Both the position numbers and the translations under genes were made by a program. DNA of 61,942 bases from an uncultured Alphaproteobacteria bacterium. Lineage in GTDB: Bacteria > Pseudomonadota > Alphaproteobacteria > HIMB59 > GCA-002718135. Shown one piece after another: positions 42,749 through 51,731 of the stretch. How positions within the stretch are numbered: the stretch's first letter is position 1; every line of letters begins with the position of its first letter. The stretch is taken from the NCBI GenBank assembly GCA_902594815.1, contig CACJNL010000007.1, forward strand, positions 1-61,942. Reading direction: 5' to 3'. The notes beneath the pieces are model-generated. The model was not told the origin of the DNA. It did not search any database and worked only from the letters and a program-made list of their open reading frames with translations.

Positions 42749-43163
42749 TATAGCGCCTTGCCAAATAATCTGCTTTTTCATTATGTGTATTTCCAGCATG
42801 ACCTTTTACCCATTCCCAAGTTATATTATGCCTTGCTATTAAATCATCAAGCTCAATCCATAATTCTTTATTTTTAACAGGTTTTTTTGCAGCAGTTTTC
42901 CAGCCATTTTTTTTCCAATTTTGTATCCATGATTGAATACCATCTTTTACATATTTGCTATCAGTAACGAGTGTAATATTTTGCTTTTCTGAAAAATACC
43001 TAAGTGCTTCAATAGCTGCTTGCAGTTCCATTCTATTGTTAGTTGTGTTATCATCGCCACCATTCAAAAAAATATTATCTTTGTTATTTTCTAAAATCAC
43101 AACACCCCACCCACCAATTCCTGGATTGCCAGAGCACGCACCATCAGTATAAATTTTAATCAT
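42735..43163 (-). CDS. rnhA: Ribonuclease HI
   Basis: Enzyme of 142 residues that cuts RNA in RNA-DNA hybrids. The catalytic acidic residues are in IYTDGACSGNPG (Asp near 6), NNRMELQAAIEAL (Glu near 47), LVTDSKYV (Asp near 67) and NEKADYLAR (Asp near 133). The start overlaps the thrB stop by four bases, an rnhA-thrB pair common in alphaproteobacteria. The YceI gene overlaps its end. Confidence 0.96.
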   Translation of the reverse strand: MIKIYTDGACSGNPGIGGWGVVILENNKDNIFLNGGDDNTTNNRMELQAAIEALRYFSEKQNITLVTDSKYVKDGIQSWIQNWKKNGWKTAAKKPVKNKELWIELDDLIARHNITWEWVKGHAGNTHNEKADYLARRYIEEV

Positions 43164-44110
43164 AGTTCTGTTATATTATTTTCTTGATGCCACTTTAAGA
43201 TATTTAAGTACTCTCTTGGATCTTTTGGTATGACTAAGGCTTCTTTTGGATGATAGATTTTGTCATGCAGTCGTGTAATCAGTATACGTAATGCTGCTCC
43301 TCTTAAAAGAATATTTAAAGCATTAACCTCATCTTCATTTAACGAGGCATGTTCATTAAAGCCTTGCATAAAAGATACGTAATTATCATGCTGGAACCCT
43401 TTTTTCACATCAAAACACCAAGCATTAATTGTTAGTGCAATTTCATAGGCTATAAAATCATTACAAGAAAAATAAAAATCAATGACTCCTGAAATTTTAT
43501 TCTCTTTAAAAAAAATATTATCTTGAAAAAGATCAGCATGAATTATTGCCTTAGGTAACTTATGAGGCCAATTTTTTTTTAGAAAAATTAATTCTTTTTC
43601 AATAGCATCTAAATATGGATCGTAAGCTTCACTTCTCTCTTTTTTGCATTTTATAAATATATTTTCCCAAGCATTAATGCTCATACTATTATTTCTCATG
43701 AGTTTTGATGATTTAGTAATATTTGTAAATCGTGCAATCATTGACCCTACTTCTTTACAATGATGTGGGAGGATTGACTGAAGTTGTTTTCCCTCAAGAA
43801 AAGAAATAATTACAGCAGACTTATCTTTTAAACTATTAATTGTAGTGCCATTGTTGTTTTCAATGGGAAGAGGGCAATCAAAGCCATGGGTAACCAGTTC
43901 TCTTTGAAGGTTCATAAAAAAAGGGAGCTCTTTTGGATTAACTCTTTTTTCAAAGACCGTTAAAATATAATCATGATGACTTGTAGTAATTTTATAATTT
44001 GTATTTTCTATACCTTCAACAATACCTTCGAATGACATTAGAGTGCCAATAGAGTATTGTTTTAAAAAATCTTCTATTTCTTGTTTTTCTAATTTAGTGA
44101 ATACAGCCAT
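43160..44110 (-). CDS. thrB: Homoserine kinase, APH-like (ThrB type II)
   Basis: Kinase of 316 residues in the aminoglycoside-phosphotransferase fold that many alphaproteobacteria use for homoserine in threonine synthesis. The start (FTKLEKQEIEDFLKQYSIG), FEGIVEGIENTNY near residue 28, the catalytic IHADLFQDNIFF near residue 190 and the metal-binding GVIDFYFSCND near residue 207 match. It follows ispH directly and overlaps rnhA. Confidence 0.92.
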   Translation of the reverse strand: MAVFTKLEKQEIEDFLKQYSIGTLMSFEGIVEGIENTNYKITTSHHDYILTVFEKRVNPKELPFFMNLQRELVTHGFDCPLPIENNNGTTINSLKDKSAVIISFLEGKQLQSILPHHCKEVGSMIARFTNITKSSKLMRNNSMSINAWENIFIKCKKERSEAYDPYLDAIEKELIFLKKNWPHKLPKAIIHADLFQDNIFFKENKISGVIDFYFSCNDFIAYEIALTINAWCFDVKKGFQHDNYVSFMQGFNEHASLNEDEVNALNILLRGAALRILITRLHDKIYHPKEALVIPKDPREYLNILKWHQENNITEL

Positions 44111-45058
44111 TTAGATTGCTTCTTTTAGCTTTTGAGGAATTTTAAAATGAGTATTTTCTTTTTCATATTCTGACTCAATAATATTTAAATCAAATTTTTC
44201 TCCTATCTTTTGTAGCAATTTGCTCACAAGAACCTCTGGTGAAGATGCACTTGCCGTTATACCAATTTTAGAGGCATTAATAAGAACCATTGGATCAAAA
44301 GTATCAATATCATCAATTAGGATTGCATTTGATGACCCATAATTTTTTGCAACTTCCACTAAGCGCAGAGAATTGGAAGAATTTTTTGAACCTATGACAA
44401 AAAAGAAATCAGAGAACGCAGCAATATCTTTTACCGCTTCCTGTCTATTGGTAGTTGCATAGCAAATATCTTTTTTCTTTGGCTCTACAACATTTTTAAA
44501 ATGTAATTTTATTTCATCAATGATGTCTTTTGTATCATCCACGGACAGAGTCGTCTGAGTTACGTAAGCAATTTGTTGATTTTTTTCAAATGGCAATTCT
44601 TTGACATCTTCTTTTTTTTCGACAAGATAGATATCTTTTGACGTTTGACCCATTGTTCCTATAACTTCAGGATGATTACGATGTCCAATTAAAATAACTG
44701 GTAAATTTTTTCTTTCAAAATTTTCAACTTCTCGGTGAATTTTACTCACTAATGGGCAAGTAGCATCATAATACAGTAAATTCATATTAGCTGCTTCTTC
44801 CGGTACTGATTTAGGAACACCGTGTGCAGAAAATATTACAGGTCGATCCAACTGATCAATCTCGCTTAACTCTTCAATAAATACTGCCCCTTCTTCCTTA
44901 AGATTATCGACAACATATTTATTGTGAACAATTTCATGTCGCACATACACAGGAGCCCCATATTTTTTGATTGCTTCTTGAACCATTAAAATAGCTCTTT
45001 CAACTCCAGCACAAAAACCTCTAGGTCCCGCTAAATACACATCAAGTTTTTTATTCAT
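44111..45058 (-). CDS. ispH: 4-hydroxy-3-methylbut-2-enyl diphosphate reductase
   Basis: Last enzyme of the MEP isoprenoid path, 315 residues, with a [4Fe-4S] cluster. Ligand cysteines are in GPRGFCAGVERA near residue 16, DATCPLVSKIH near residue 100 and DICYATTNRQEAV near residue 198. The conserved SAHGVPKSVPEEA and NSSNSLRLVEVA blocks are present. It is the first gene of an ispH-thrB-rnhA-yceI run on the minus strand and is divergent from the lipoprotein gene. IspE of the same pathway lies at 59817. Confidence 0.96.
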   Translation of the reverse strand: MNKKLDVYLAGPRGFCAGVERAILMVQEAIKKYGAPVYVRHEIVHNKYVVDNLKEEGAVFIEELSEIDQLDRPVIFSAHGVPKSVPEEAANMNLLYYDATCPLVSKIHREVENFERKNLPVILIGHRNHPEVIGTMGQTSKDIYLVEKKEDVKELPFEKNQQIAYVTQTTLSVDDTKDIIDEIKLHFKNVVEPKKKDICYATTNRQEAVKDIAAFSDFFFVIGSKNSSNSLRLVEVAKNYGSSNAILIDDIDTFDPMVLINASKIGITASASSPEVLVSKLLQKIGEKFDLNIIESEYEKENTHFKIPQKLKEAI

Positions 45059-45117
45059 TTACATTTAATTTGAACTTACTTTATAAACATCCTAATATAA
45101 TAACAAACACTATATTC

Positions 45118-45633
45118 ATGAAAAAAATACTGATTTTACTTCTTTTTTTCAGCCTTATGGGTTGTAATACAATTGGTAAAAATAAACAAACATCAGAAGA
45201 TTTCAGTTGTCCAAGAGTCTTCTTTTCATCTGAGGATAGGGTTTTTATTGATACCGCTGAGGGTGGCACTTCAATTGATGACATAACATATAAGGCTGAA
45301 TTGAACAATTTTGCTTTTATTGACAAATGTCTGCAACAAAATGAGGCTGTTATAATTCCTCTTGATATACTCATCATTGCACAACCTATGGAGGTATTAA
45401 AGAATGGAGATGTATCTATCCCTCTTTATGCTGATTTATTGGATGAAAATGATCAAGTATTGGACACTCAATACTTTATGGTCTCTAAATCAATTAAAAA
45501 AAACTTTGATACAAAAAGTTTTATGGAAACGGATATAACAGATAGATTATATATAATTACAAAAAATTTAGAGACGAACCAAATAGTAATAGGTTTTATG
45601 CTAGATGATGAAAAAAGGCTGTTGTTAAATTAG
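45118..45633 (+). CDS. Putative lipoprotein
   Basis: Protein of 171 residues. A lipoprotein signal MKKILILLLFFSLMGC ends in the lipobox LMGC, so the mature protein should begin at Cys16 and be anchored in a membrane facing the periplasm. The rest (DFSCPRVFFSSEDRVFI, LNNFAFIDKCLQQNEAV) contains two further Cys that may form a disulfide and looks like a beta-rich domain. No family is recognised with certainty. The frame extends up to a TTG at 45070, but the ATG at 45118 fits the signal peptide. Its stop overlaps the convergent atpF stop by four bases. Confidence 0.8.
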   Translation: MKKILILLLFFSLMGCNTIGKNKQTSEDFSCPRVFFSSEDRVFIDTAEGGTSIDDITYKAELNNFAFIDKCLQQNEAVIIPLDILIIAQPMEVLKNGDVSIPLYADLLDENDQVLDTQYFMVSKSIKKNFDTKSFMETDITDRLYIITKNLETNQIVIGFMLDDEKRLLLN

Positions 45634-46115
45634 TTTTTTAGAGCAGATCCAAGTTCTTGAATTGAGGTATTAATTAATTTTTGTTGCTCTTCAGTATTAA
45701 GTTTTTGTTGAAGAATAGTAATGGTTGCTTCAATAGCAGTCGATGTAATGTGTGATTGTATAAGGTTGTTGGCATCTCTTGTTAGCTGATCTATTTTTGC
45801 TTCCGCTAAAACTTGTCTTTTTGATATTTGATCTTTTAGCTTATCTTCTGCTAACTGTTCTATTTGCTTTACTTTACTTTCTGCCTCTTTTTCAATAGCT
45901 TGAATTTCTGATTTTACATCATTTTGGCGTTGTTTAATCTCACTTAAAGTAACCTGAGTTTCATTTTTAAGATTTTCTGCTTCTTCAATTTTGTCTTTGA
46001 TGTCTTTTATTTGCGCATCCAAATTGGTAGTAAGCATTTTACGAACTGGATTAAAGACGGCGGCAATAAAAGCAACAAACGCAACTGCTACCCAGAATTG
46101 TGGATCAGAAAACAT
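45630..46115 (-). CDS. atpF: ATP synthase F0 subunit b
   Basis: Peripheral stalk subunit of 161 residues. It has one membrane helix (FWVAVAFVAFIAAVFNPV, about 7-24) followed by a long charged coiled coil. It follows subunit b' with a one-base overlap, and together they would form the b/b' heterodimer found in alphaproteobacteria and photosynthetic organisms. It is the last gene of the minus-strand block that starts with DUF721. Confidence 0.93.
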   Translation of the reverse strand: MFSDPQFWVAVAFVAFIAAVFNPVRKMLTTNLDAQIKDIKDKIEEAENLKNETQVTLSEIKQRQNDVKSEIQAIEKEAESKVKQIEQLAEDKLKDQISKRQVLAEAKIDQLTRDANNLIQSHITSTAIEATITILQQKLNTEEQQKLINTSIQELGSALKN

Positions 46116-46606
46116 TAATTAATTGACCTTTCTGAGTTAGAGATAGCTTTTTTAATCTCATCATCAGACACATTAAATGAAGCAACTTTAGATAAAGTAA
46201 GTTTTGTAATTTGGTGAATTTGATCTTGAATTTGCGATACTGATTCACTTTTACTTTTGTCAATTGCTTTTGCTGACTCATCAATTTTTGTTTCAAGCTC
46301 TTTATCAAGTTTTTTTAATTCAGTTTGCGCTTTATCCTGTAACGCGATGGATGATGATTTAATCATCTCCGACGCATCAGTTCTTGCTTGTTTTAATTGC
46401 TTTTCAATTTCTTCTTGAATTTGTGACGCTTCAGCTTGAAGCTCTTTGGCTGCAGTTAAGTCTTCGGTTATTTTTCTTTCTCTTTTTTCAAGCACATTAC
46501 CAATTCGTGGTAATGAAACACGCCATAAAAAAACGAATAGAAATGAAAACGTTACTACTAGCCAAAAAAGCTGTGAAACGAAAAATTCAGGATTTAATTG
46601 AGGCAT
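46115..46606 (-). CDS. atpF2: ATP synthase F0 subunit b'
   Basis: Second stalk subunit of 163 residues. The N-terminal MPQLNPEFFVSQLFWLVVTF is the typical b' start with one membrane helix, followed by a coiled coil rich in Lys, Glu and Ala. Order B-E-b'-b matches other alphaproteobacterial F0 operons; the F1 genes are not in this window, as is usual where F0 and F1 operons are separate. Confidence 0.93.
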   Translation of the reverse strand: MPQLNPEFFVSQLFWLVVTFSFLFVFLWRVSLPRIGNVLEKRERKITEDLTAAKELQAEASQIQEEIEKQLKQARTDASEMIKSSSIALQDKAQTELKKLDKELETKIDESAKAIDKSKSESVSQIQDQIHQITKLTLSKVASFNVSDDEIKKAISNSERSIN

Positions 46607-46629
46607 CTATCTACTTTGATCTACTGTAA

Positions 46630-46854
46630 TTAACCAAATAGAATAACTAGAGCAATAACAAGTGCAAATAGTGCAATTGCTTCAACAAGTGCGAAACCTA
46701 ACATTGTCATAGTGAATACTTCACCACGAGCTGCTGGATTTCTACCAACTGCTTCAATAAATGAAGAGAAGATGTTTCCAATTCCAATTCCAGATCCGAT
46801 AACACCAATAACGGCAAGACCGGCTCCGATAACTTTAGCTGCTTCAATTTCCAT
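46630..46854 (-). CDS. atpE: ATP synthase F0 subunit c
   Basis: Proteolipid of 74 residues forming the rotor ring. It has two hairpin helices with the Arg-containing loop GRNPAARGE and the proton-binding carboxylate Glu in ALVEAIALFA of helix 2. GGAGG before the ATG is one of the stronger ribosome sites here, as expected for a subunit needed in about ten copies. Confidence 0.96.
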   Translation of the reverse strand: MEIEAAKVIGAGLAVIGVIGSGIGIGNIFSSFIEAVGRNPAARGEVFTMTMLGFALVEAIALFALVIALVILFG

Positions 46855-46869
46855 AAATCCTCCTAGATT

Positions 46870-47604
46870 TTAGTGTAAGTGGTATGCATCGTTGATGTAT
46901 AAGCAAGTCAAAATAGCAAATACATACGCCTGCAAAAACGCGATTAATATTTCTAAACCAGTTAGTGCAACAATAAACGCAAGCGGAAGCGCGCCAGTGA
47001 AAAATGGCATTGCAACAACAAAACCAGCAAAGACCTTAAGTAATGTATGACCTGCCAACATGTTAGCAAAAAGTCTTACAGACAAACTGATGGGACGAGA
47101 TAAATAAGAAATTACCTCAATCGGAATTAATAAAGGGTGCATATAGAAAGGAACACCAGGAATATAAAAGAAAGTAAAAAATTTTATTCCGTGATTAACA
47201 AACCCTAAAATTGTTACACCGATAAATACGACTGCTGCTAGAGCGAATGTAACAATAATGTGGCTTGTAAAAGTGAATTGATAAGGAACCATTCCCACCA
47301 TGTTGCCAATCAAGACAAACATGAAAAGGGAAAACACAAAAGGAAAATATTTTTTTCCATTATCACCGACTGTATCACTTAAAAGTTGGGCAATGAAATT
47401 ATACATTAACTCAGAAATTAACTGCATTCTTGATGGAATGATTGAACGCGGGTTAACAGTCAGAGTTAGAAAAAGAGTAATAACAGCAACAGTTATAACC
47501 ATAGATAGAGAAGAGTTTGTAAAAGAAATATCATAGCTTCCTAATTCCGTATTTGAGTACGGAACGATCTCGAATTGCTTTAGTGGACTGTCTTTTGCTG
47601 CCAT
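46870..47604 (-). CDS. atpB: ATP synthase F0 subunit a
   Basis: Membrane stator subunit of 244 residues with five or six helices. SVRLFANMLAGH near residue 175 carries the essential Arg facing the c-ring, and VALTGLEILIAFLQAYVFAIL near residue 212 is the conserved last helix. The N-terminal LKQFEIVP matches alphaproteobacterial versions. It follows atpI by 26 bases. Confidence 0.96.
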   Translation of the reverse strand: MAAKDSPLKQFEIVPYSNTELGSYDISFTNSSLSMVITVAVITLFLTLTVNPRSIIPSRMQLISELMYNFIAQLLSDTVGDNGKKYFPFVFSLFMFVLIGNMVGMVPYQFTFTSHIIVTFALAAVVFIGVTILGFVNHGIKFFTFFYIPGVPFYMHPLLIPIEVISYLSRPISLSVRLFANMLAGHTLLKVFAGFVVAMPFFTGALPLAFIVALTGLEILIAFLQAYVFAILTCLYINDAYHLH

Positions 47605-47630
47605 AAATTATCAGAATGAATACTTTTTAT

Positions 47631-47912
47631 TTATTGTTTTTCAATGCGACGCATTACACGATAAACATTCAAAAATCCAGCTATTGCACCAAAAATAAAG
47701 AAAATAATTAAGCCAAAGGGTTTTGTGCCTAAATATTTATCCACAATAAGACCTATACCCACGCCAACCACCAAGGCTGCGATGATTTCGGTGCTAATCT
47801 TAAATCCAAATCCAGCACCACTTTGTTTTTTTTGCTTTGGAGGAGTGAAATTTGTTGTTTCTGCTGTGTCGATTCGTTCTTTTAACTTTTGTATTTTGTC
47901 GTCATCAACCAT
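47631..47912 (-). CDS. atpI: ATP synthase protein I (AtpI/AtpZ-like)
   Basis: Small membrane protein of 93 residues. It has two helices (ALVVGVGIGLIVDKYLG and LIIFFIFGAIAGFLNVYRV) after a polar N-terminus, as in AtpI/AtpZ proteins that assist c-ring assembly or Mg uptake. Its ATG overlaps the smc stop by one base (TAATG), which ties the ATP synthase genes to smc in one transcript. Confidence 0.88.
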   Translation of the reverse strand: MVDDDKIQKLKERIDTAETTNFTPPKQKKQSGAGFGFKISTEIIAALVVGVGIGLIVDKYLGTKPFGLIIFFIFGAIAGFLNVYRVMRRIEKQ

Positions 47913-50548
47913 TACTCACCATCTTGCTCCCTGATTTCAATTGCTTTTTCTAGGTCAACAGAGACTAGTTGAGACACACCTTGTTCAGGCATTGTTACAC
48001 CAAATAATCTATTCACCCTTGCCATTGTCATACGGTGATGCGTTATTACTAAGAATTTTGTGCTTGAAGTTTTAGCAATCTCTTCTACTAAGCTGCAAAA
48101 ACGATCGACATTTGTATCATCAAGAGGAGCATCCACCTCATCAAGGACACAAATTGGAGCAGGATTTGATAAGAATACTGCAAATAGAAGTGACAAGGCT
48201 GTTAAAGCTTGTTCACCCCCTGATAACAATGTCAAATTTTGTAATTTCTTACCAGGTGGGCTAGCATAGATTTCTAGACCTGCTTGAAGTGGATCTGACT
48301 CATCCGTAAATTTTAAATAGGCTTTACCGCCACCAAATAGTTGCACAAATAATTTTTGAAAGTTTTCATTTACGACACCGTATGCCGCAAGTAATCGTTG
48401 ACGACCCTCCGTGTTAAGTGAGTCAATCGCTTCACGAAGTTTTGCAATGGCAGCTAGCAAATCACTTTGGTCTTTTTTAATTGAGGATACTTTTTCTTCC
48501 AACTCTTGAGACTCTTGCTCTGCTAATAGATTTACACCACCCAACCTTTCTTGTTCTGCAATTAATCGCTCTAAACGTCTTTCTAAATCATCTACCTCAC
48601 CTAATATTTTGTTTGGATTTATTTCCGCAAGATCAAAAAGACCACTTAATTCTATTCCAATACGTTCTTTTACTTGAGAACTTAATTGTCTTATTGTTTC
48701 GTTAATTGTTTCAATGGAACCTTCTAGACGAATTTTTTCTTCACGCAATTCTGTAAGTTTCACTTCTTCTAATTTTAATTTTTTATTTATCTCATTAGCA
48801 GCTTGTTCTTGCTGTTGAAGTTCACCTGCAATTTTATCATATTCTCGTTTGTTATCATTGATGAGAGATTGCAATCTTGTTTTTTCAGTCGAAATAGTAT
48901 TCGGCATAGAACGTAGCTCTTCTAAATCTTGATGAAGTTTGACCTCTCTATCTTTTAACTCATCAAGTCGTTGTTGTGCTTTAGATGAAATATCCATCCA
49001 TTGTTGTTCTTCTTTCGTGAGTTGTTTTAATCTTCTATTCTTTAGTTGTTCTAAAACAGCTTTAGTAGATGAGTTTTGTTTTCCTTTAGACACATATCCA
49101 TCCCATCGCCAGATTTCTCCCTCAAGACTCACTAAAATTTGGCCCGGTAAGAGATTTTCTTGTAAATTGAGTACTGAAGATTTTTCCTTGATTAAACCTA
49201 CGAAATCTAGCTTTTTTTTTAAGTTTTCCGGGGCTTTTATAAGATTAGAGAATTTCGTTATTCCATCTGGAAAAACAGAATTTTGATTGTAGGTTAACAC
49301 TCGCCAGTGACTAGCCTGCTCCTCATTGATAGATGCAATCAACTCATCTGAAAAAACAGCAGCCACTGCTTTTTCATAACCATCTTCAAAATCTAAGTAA
49401 TCAATAATAGGATTGTTGTTACGCTGTGAACCAGTCTCGATATTGTCTTTATCGTTACTATCTAAAAATAAATCACCTTGTTGTTTTTCAAGAACAGATT
49501 TTTCTCCTCGCACTCTTTCCATGTTTTCTTTTGCATCATCGAATAAGAATTGCTCACGATCCATATCATTTTTTATTTGTTGAATTCGAATTTGTGTTTC
49601 TTCTACTGCACTATTGGCACGATCAATTTCTTTTTCTTGATTATCAAGATTGATAGTATGTTTTTGAAGTTCAGCAGCAATTTGACTTTCTTTAAGCCGC
49701 ATGGTTGGTAAGGACTCTTGAACTTTTTCATATTCCACGTTAACTTTTGCTACTTCTTGTGTTTGATTGGAGACAAGACTGTCCTGATCTTTTAATTTAG
49801 CACTGACCTCTTCTAATTTTGTTTTTTCAACTTCCCACCGTTTATAAAATACAGCAGCTCTCGCTTTAGTAATATCTTTTTGAATATTTTTGTAACGTTC
49901 CGCTTGCTTTGATTGTTTTTTTAATACTTCTAATTGTTCTTCTTGAGCCTTTAATAAATCTTTGACTCGCTCTAAGTTTGTTTCAGTTGCATTTAATCTT
50001 AACTCAGCTTCATGCCTTCGTGAGTGCAAGCCTGTTATGCCTGCTGCTTCCTCAAGTAGATTTCTGCGTTGCTCTGGTTTGGCTGCTATAATAGCACCGA
50101 CTCTTCCTTGACTTACCATTGAGGTAGATCTTGCTCCAGTAGCTGCATCAGCGAATAGAAGTTGGACATCTTTTAAGCGCACCTCTTTACCATTTACCTT
50201 GTATTCAGAACCTTCCCCTCGCCAAATACGCCGCGTAACCTCAATTTCATCACTTTGATTAAATAAACTAGGAGCTTGGCGATCGGTATTGTCTAGATCT
50301 ATAGTTACCTCGGCAATATCCCAGGCAGGGCGTCCAGACGTTCCATTAAATATAACGTCATCTAACTCACTACCTCGCATTTGCTTGGGGGATAATTCAC
50401 CCATAACAAAGCGAAAAGCCTCAACAAGATTAGATTTACCACAGCCATTTGGACCAACAATTCCTGTAAGACCTTGTTCAATAATTACCTCAGTTGGCTC
50501 TACGAAAGACTTAAAGCCTTTGACTTTAAGTTTCTTAAATTTAATCAT
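47912..50548 (-). CDS. smc: Chromosome segregation ATPase SMC, short-armed
   Basis: SMC protein of 878 residues, clearly shorter than the usual about 1150-1200. Order: N-terminal head with Walker A GPNGCGKSN (32-40) and Q-loop region to about 170; coiled coil about 172-362; hinge-like domain about 375-495 (DGYEKAVAAVFSDEL); second coil about 496-690; C-terminal head with signature LSGGEQ (775-780) and Walker B VLDEVDAP near 801. Both heads are intact, so shortening affects the arms. No break or frameshift is seen. It sits in the alphaproteobacterial DUF721-dsbA-smc order. Confidence 0.93.
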   Translation of the reverse strand: MIKFKKLKVKGFKSFVEPTEVIIEQGLTGIVGPNGCGKSNLVEAFRFVMGELSPKQMRGSELDDVIFNGTSGRPAWDIAEVTIDLDNTDRQAPSLFNQSDEIEVTRRIWRGEGSEYKVNGKEVRLKDVQLLFADAATGARSTSMVSQGRVGAIIAAKPEQRRNLLEEAAGITGLHSRRHEAELRLNATETNLERVKDLLKAQEEQLEVLKKQSKQAERYKNIQKDITKARAAVFYKRWEVEKTKLEEVSAKLKDQDSLVSNQTQEVAKVNVEYEKVQESLPTMRLKESQIAAELQKHTINLDNQEKEIDRANSAVEETQIRIQQIKNDMDREQFLFDDAKENMERVRGEKSVLEKQQGDLFLDSNDKDNIETGSQRNNNPIIDYLDFEDGYEKAVAAVFSDELIASINEEQASHWRVLTYNQNSVFPDGITKFSNLIKAPENLKKKLDFVGLIKEKSSVLNLQENLLPGQILVSLEGEIWRWDGYVSKGKQNSSTKAVLEQLKNRRLKQLTKEEQQWMDISSKAQQRLDELKDREVKLHQDLEELRSMPNTISTEKTRLQSLINDNKREYDKIAGELQQQEQAANEINKKLKLEEVKLTELREEKIRLEGSIETINETIRQLSSQVKERIGIELSGLFDLAEINPNKILGEVDDLERRLERLIAEQERLGGVNLLAEQESQELEEKVSSIKKDQSDLLAAIAKLREAIDSLNTEGRQRLLAAYGVVNENFQKLFVQLFGGGKAYLKFTDESDPLQAGLEIYASPPGKKLQNLTLLSGGEQALTALSLLFAVFLSNPAPICVLDEVDAPLDDTNVDRFCSLVEEIAKTSSTKFLVITHHRMTMARVNRLFGVTMPEQGVSQLVSVDLEKAIEIREQDGE

Positions 50549-50551
50549 TAA

Positions 50552-51169
50552 CTATTCTGATAATATTTTATCAATGATTTGTCTAAATTCTTTTATATTT
50601 TTATTACCTTCTAAAATGTTGCCATTAACAACAAAAGAGGGGGTGGATTTTATATTAAATTCTTTTTGAGCAGCCATAACGCCCTCAAGAATTAAGTTTT
50701 CATTATCTAAATTACTATAACAGCTATCAAACTCATCTTTAGTCATACCGCCACTTTGCATAATTTTATAAAGTTCTTTTTTGCTAACTTTTGGATCTCT
50801 GTCAACCCAAGTATTTTGCAATTTATATAATGCATTCATGTAGTCGTAGCGCACATCTCCAGGAATACAGCGCATCATCATACTTCCGAGTAAAGCTGGA
50901 TAATTAAAGGGATAATCACGGAAAACCATTCTTACTTTACCTGTATCTATGTACTCTTTTTTGAGGTCAGGAAGGGTGTTTGTATGAAAATTAGCACAGT
51001 GAGAGCAGGACATGGAAGCATATTCTATAATCGTAATAGGAGCATTTTCATCTCCGATAATAAAATCATCTTCGGTAATTTCTAAAGCGGATGTTTCATT
51101 AGCCAATACTAGCTTTGAAACAAATACGTTTAAAATAATCCAAAAAAATAGGTAAGTAAATTTCTTCAT
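50552..51169 (-). CDS. DsbA-like thioredoxin domain protein
   Basis: Periplasmic thiol oxidoreductase of 205 residues with a signal peptide ending near VLANE. The active site is CSHC (YASMSCSHCANFH near residue 53), and STPSFVVNGN near residue 179 is the cis-Pro region. It belongs to the thioredoxin_4/BdbD-like group that in alphaproteobacteria sits between DUF721 and smc. It overlaps the upstream DUF721 gene by four bases and may work with the DsbD/ScsB-type protein at 6342. Confidence 0.9.
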   Translation of the reverse strand: MKKFTYLFFWIILNVFVSKLVLANETSALEITEDDFIIGDENAPITIIEYASMSCSHCANFHTNTLPDLKKEYIDTGKVRMVFRDYPFNYPALLGSMMMRCIPGDVRYDYMNALYKLQNTWVDRDPKVSKKELYKIMQSGGMTKDEFDSCYSNLDNENLILEGVMAAQKEFNIKSTPSFVVNGNILEGNKNIKEFRQIIDKILSE

Positions 51170-51684
51170 TTATTATCCTCTCTCTTAATTGATGCACCTA
51201 AATTAACAATAGATTTTTGAAGTTCTTCATCATGAATAAGGTCAATTTCATTTTTAATTATTTCTCTTTCTTCTTCACTAATTTTCATTTCATAAAGTTT
51301 ATTATTAACTTTTGCTTTTGGAATATAGTTTTGCTGAAGTTTTAGATCAGCAATAGCTTTGTATCCAAAAAAACTATTAATTTTTTCAATGATTGTATCT
51401 TTATAGTGTTGAAATTCGACAGCGGCAGCAGGAGAAACTTTCACATGAAGAAAGTTTTTAAAGATAGGCTCATCAAGTTCATTAAACTCTTCAGTTACTC
51501 TTGAAATTCTATCTGGCTCTGAATGATCAGCAAAAAAAGTGCCAACGATTTGTGGCCATTTAGACATAATGAGGAACTCATTCTTCCCAAATTTGCTAGA
51601 GTACTTTTTATTAACCTTGGATAGTGTTTCTCCAATTTTTTTGGGAACAAATGTTCTATTTGACTCTGTCTTATTAATTTTCAT
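51166..51684 (-). CDS. DUF721 (DciA-like) family protein
   Basis: Protein of 172 residues. The N-terminal part (KKIGETLSKVNKKYSSKFG, LIMSKWPQIVGTFFADHSEPDRI) has the DUF721 pattern with the WxxIVG core. DciA proteins of this group help load the replicative helicase. The frame is open for 37 more codons but these are hydrophobic and unlike the family, and the ATG at 51684 lies properly between divergent mutY and this gene. Confidence 0.85.
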   Translation of the reverse strand: MKINKTESNRTFVPKKIGETLSKVNKKYSSKFGKNEFLIMSKWPQIVGTFFADHSEPDRISRVTEEFNELDEPIFKNFLHVKVSPAAAVEFQHYKDTIIEKINSFFGYKAIADLKLQQNYIPKAKVNNKLYEMKISEEEREIIKNEIDLIHDEELQKSIVNLGASIKREDNK

Positions 51685-51731
51685 TGTTATATAGATGTAT
51701 ACCACCAAACTGTGAAAGCAATAAGATAGAT

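Noticed and set aside
45070-45117. Longer frame of the lipoprotein gene from a TTG
   Set aside because: The added residues are not part of a signal peptide, and the ATG at 45118 yields a perfect lipobox signal.
48060-49653. Several plus-strand open frames opposite smc
   Set aside because: They are antisense shadows of a long gene with clear SMC motifs and have no family-like sequence or ribosome sites.
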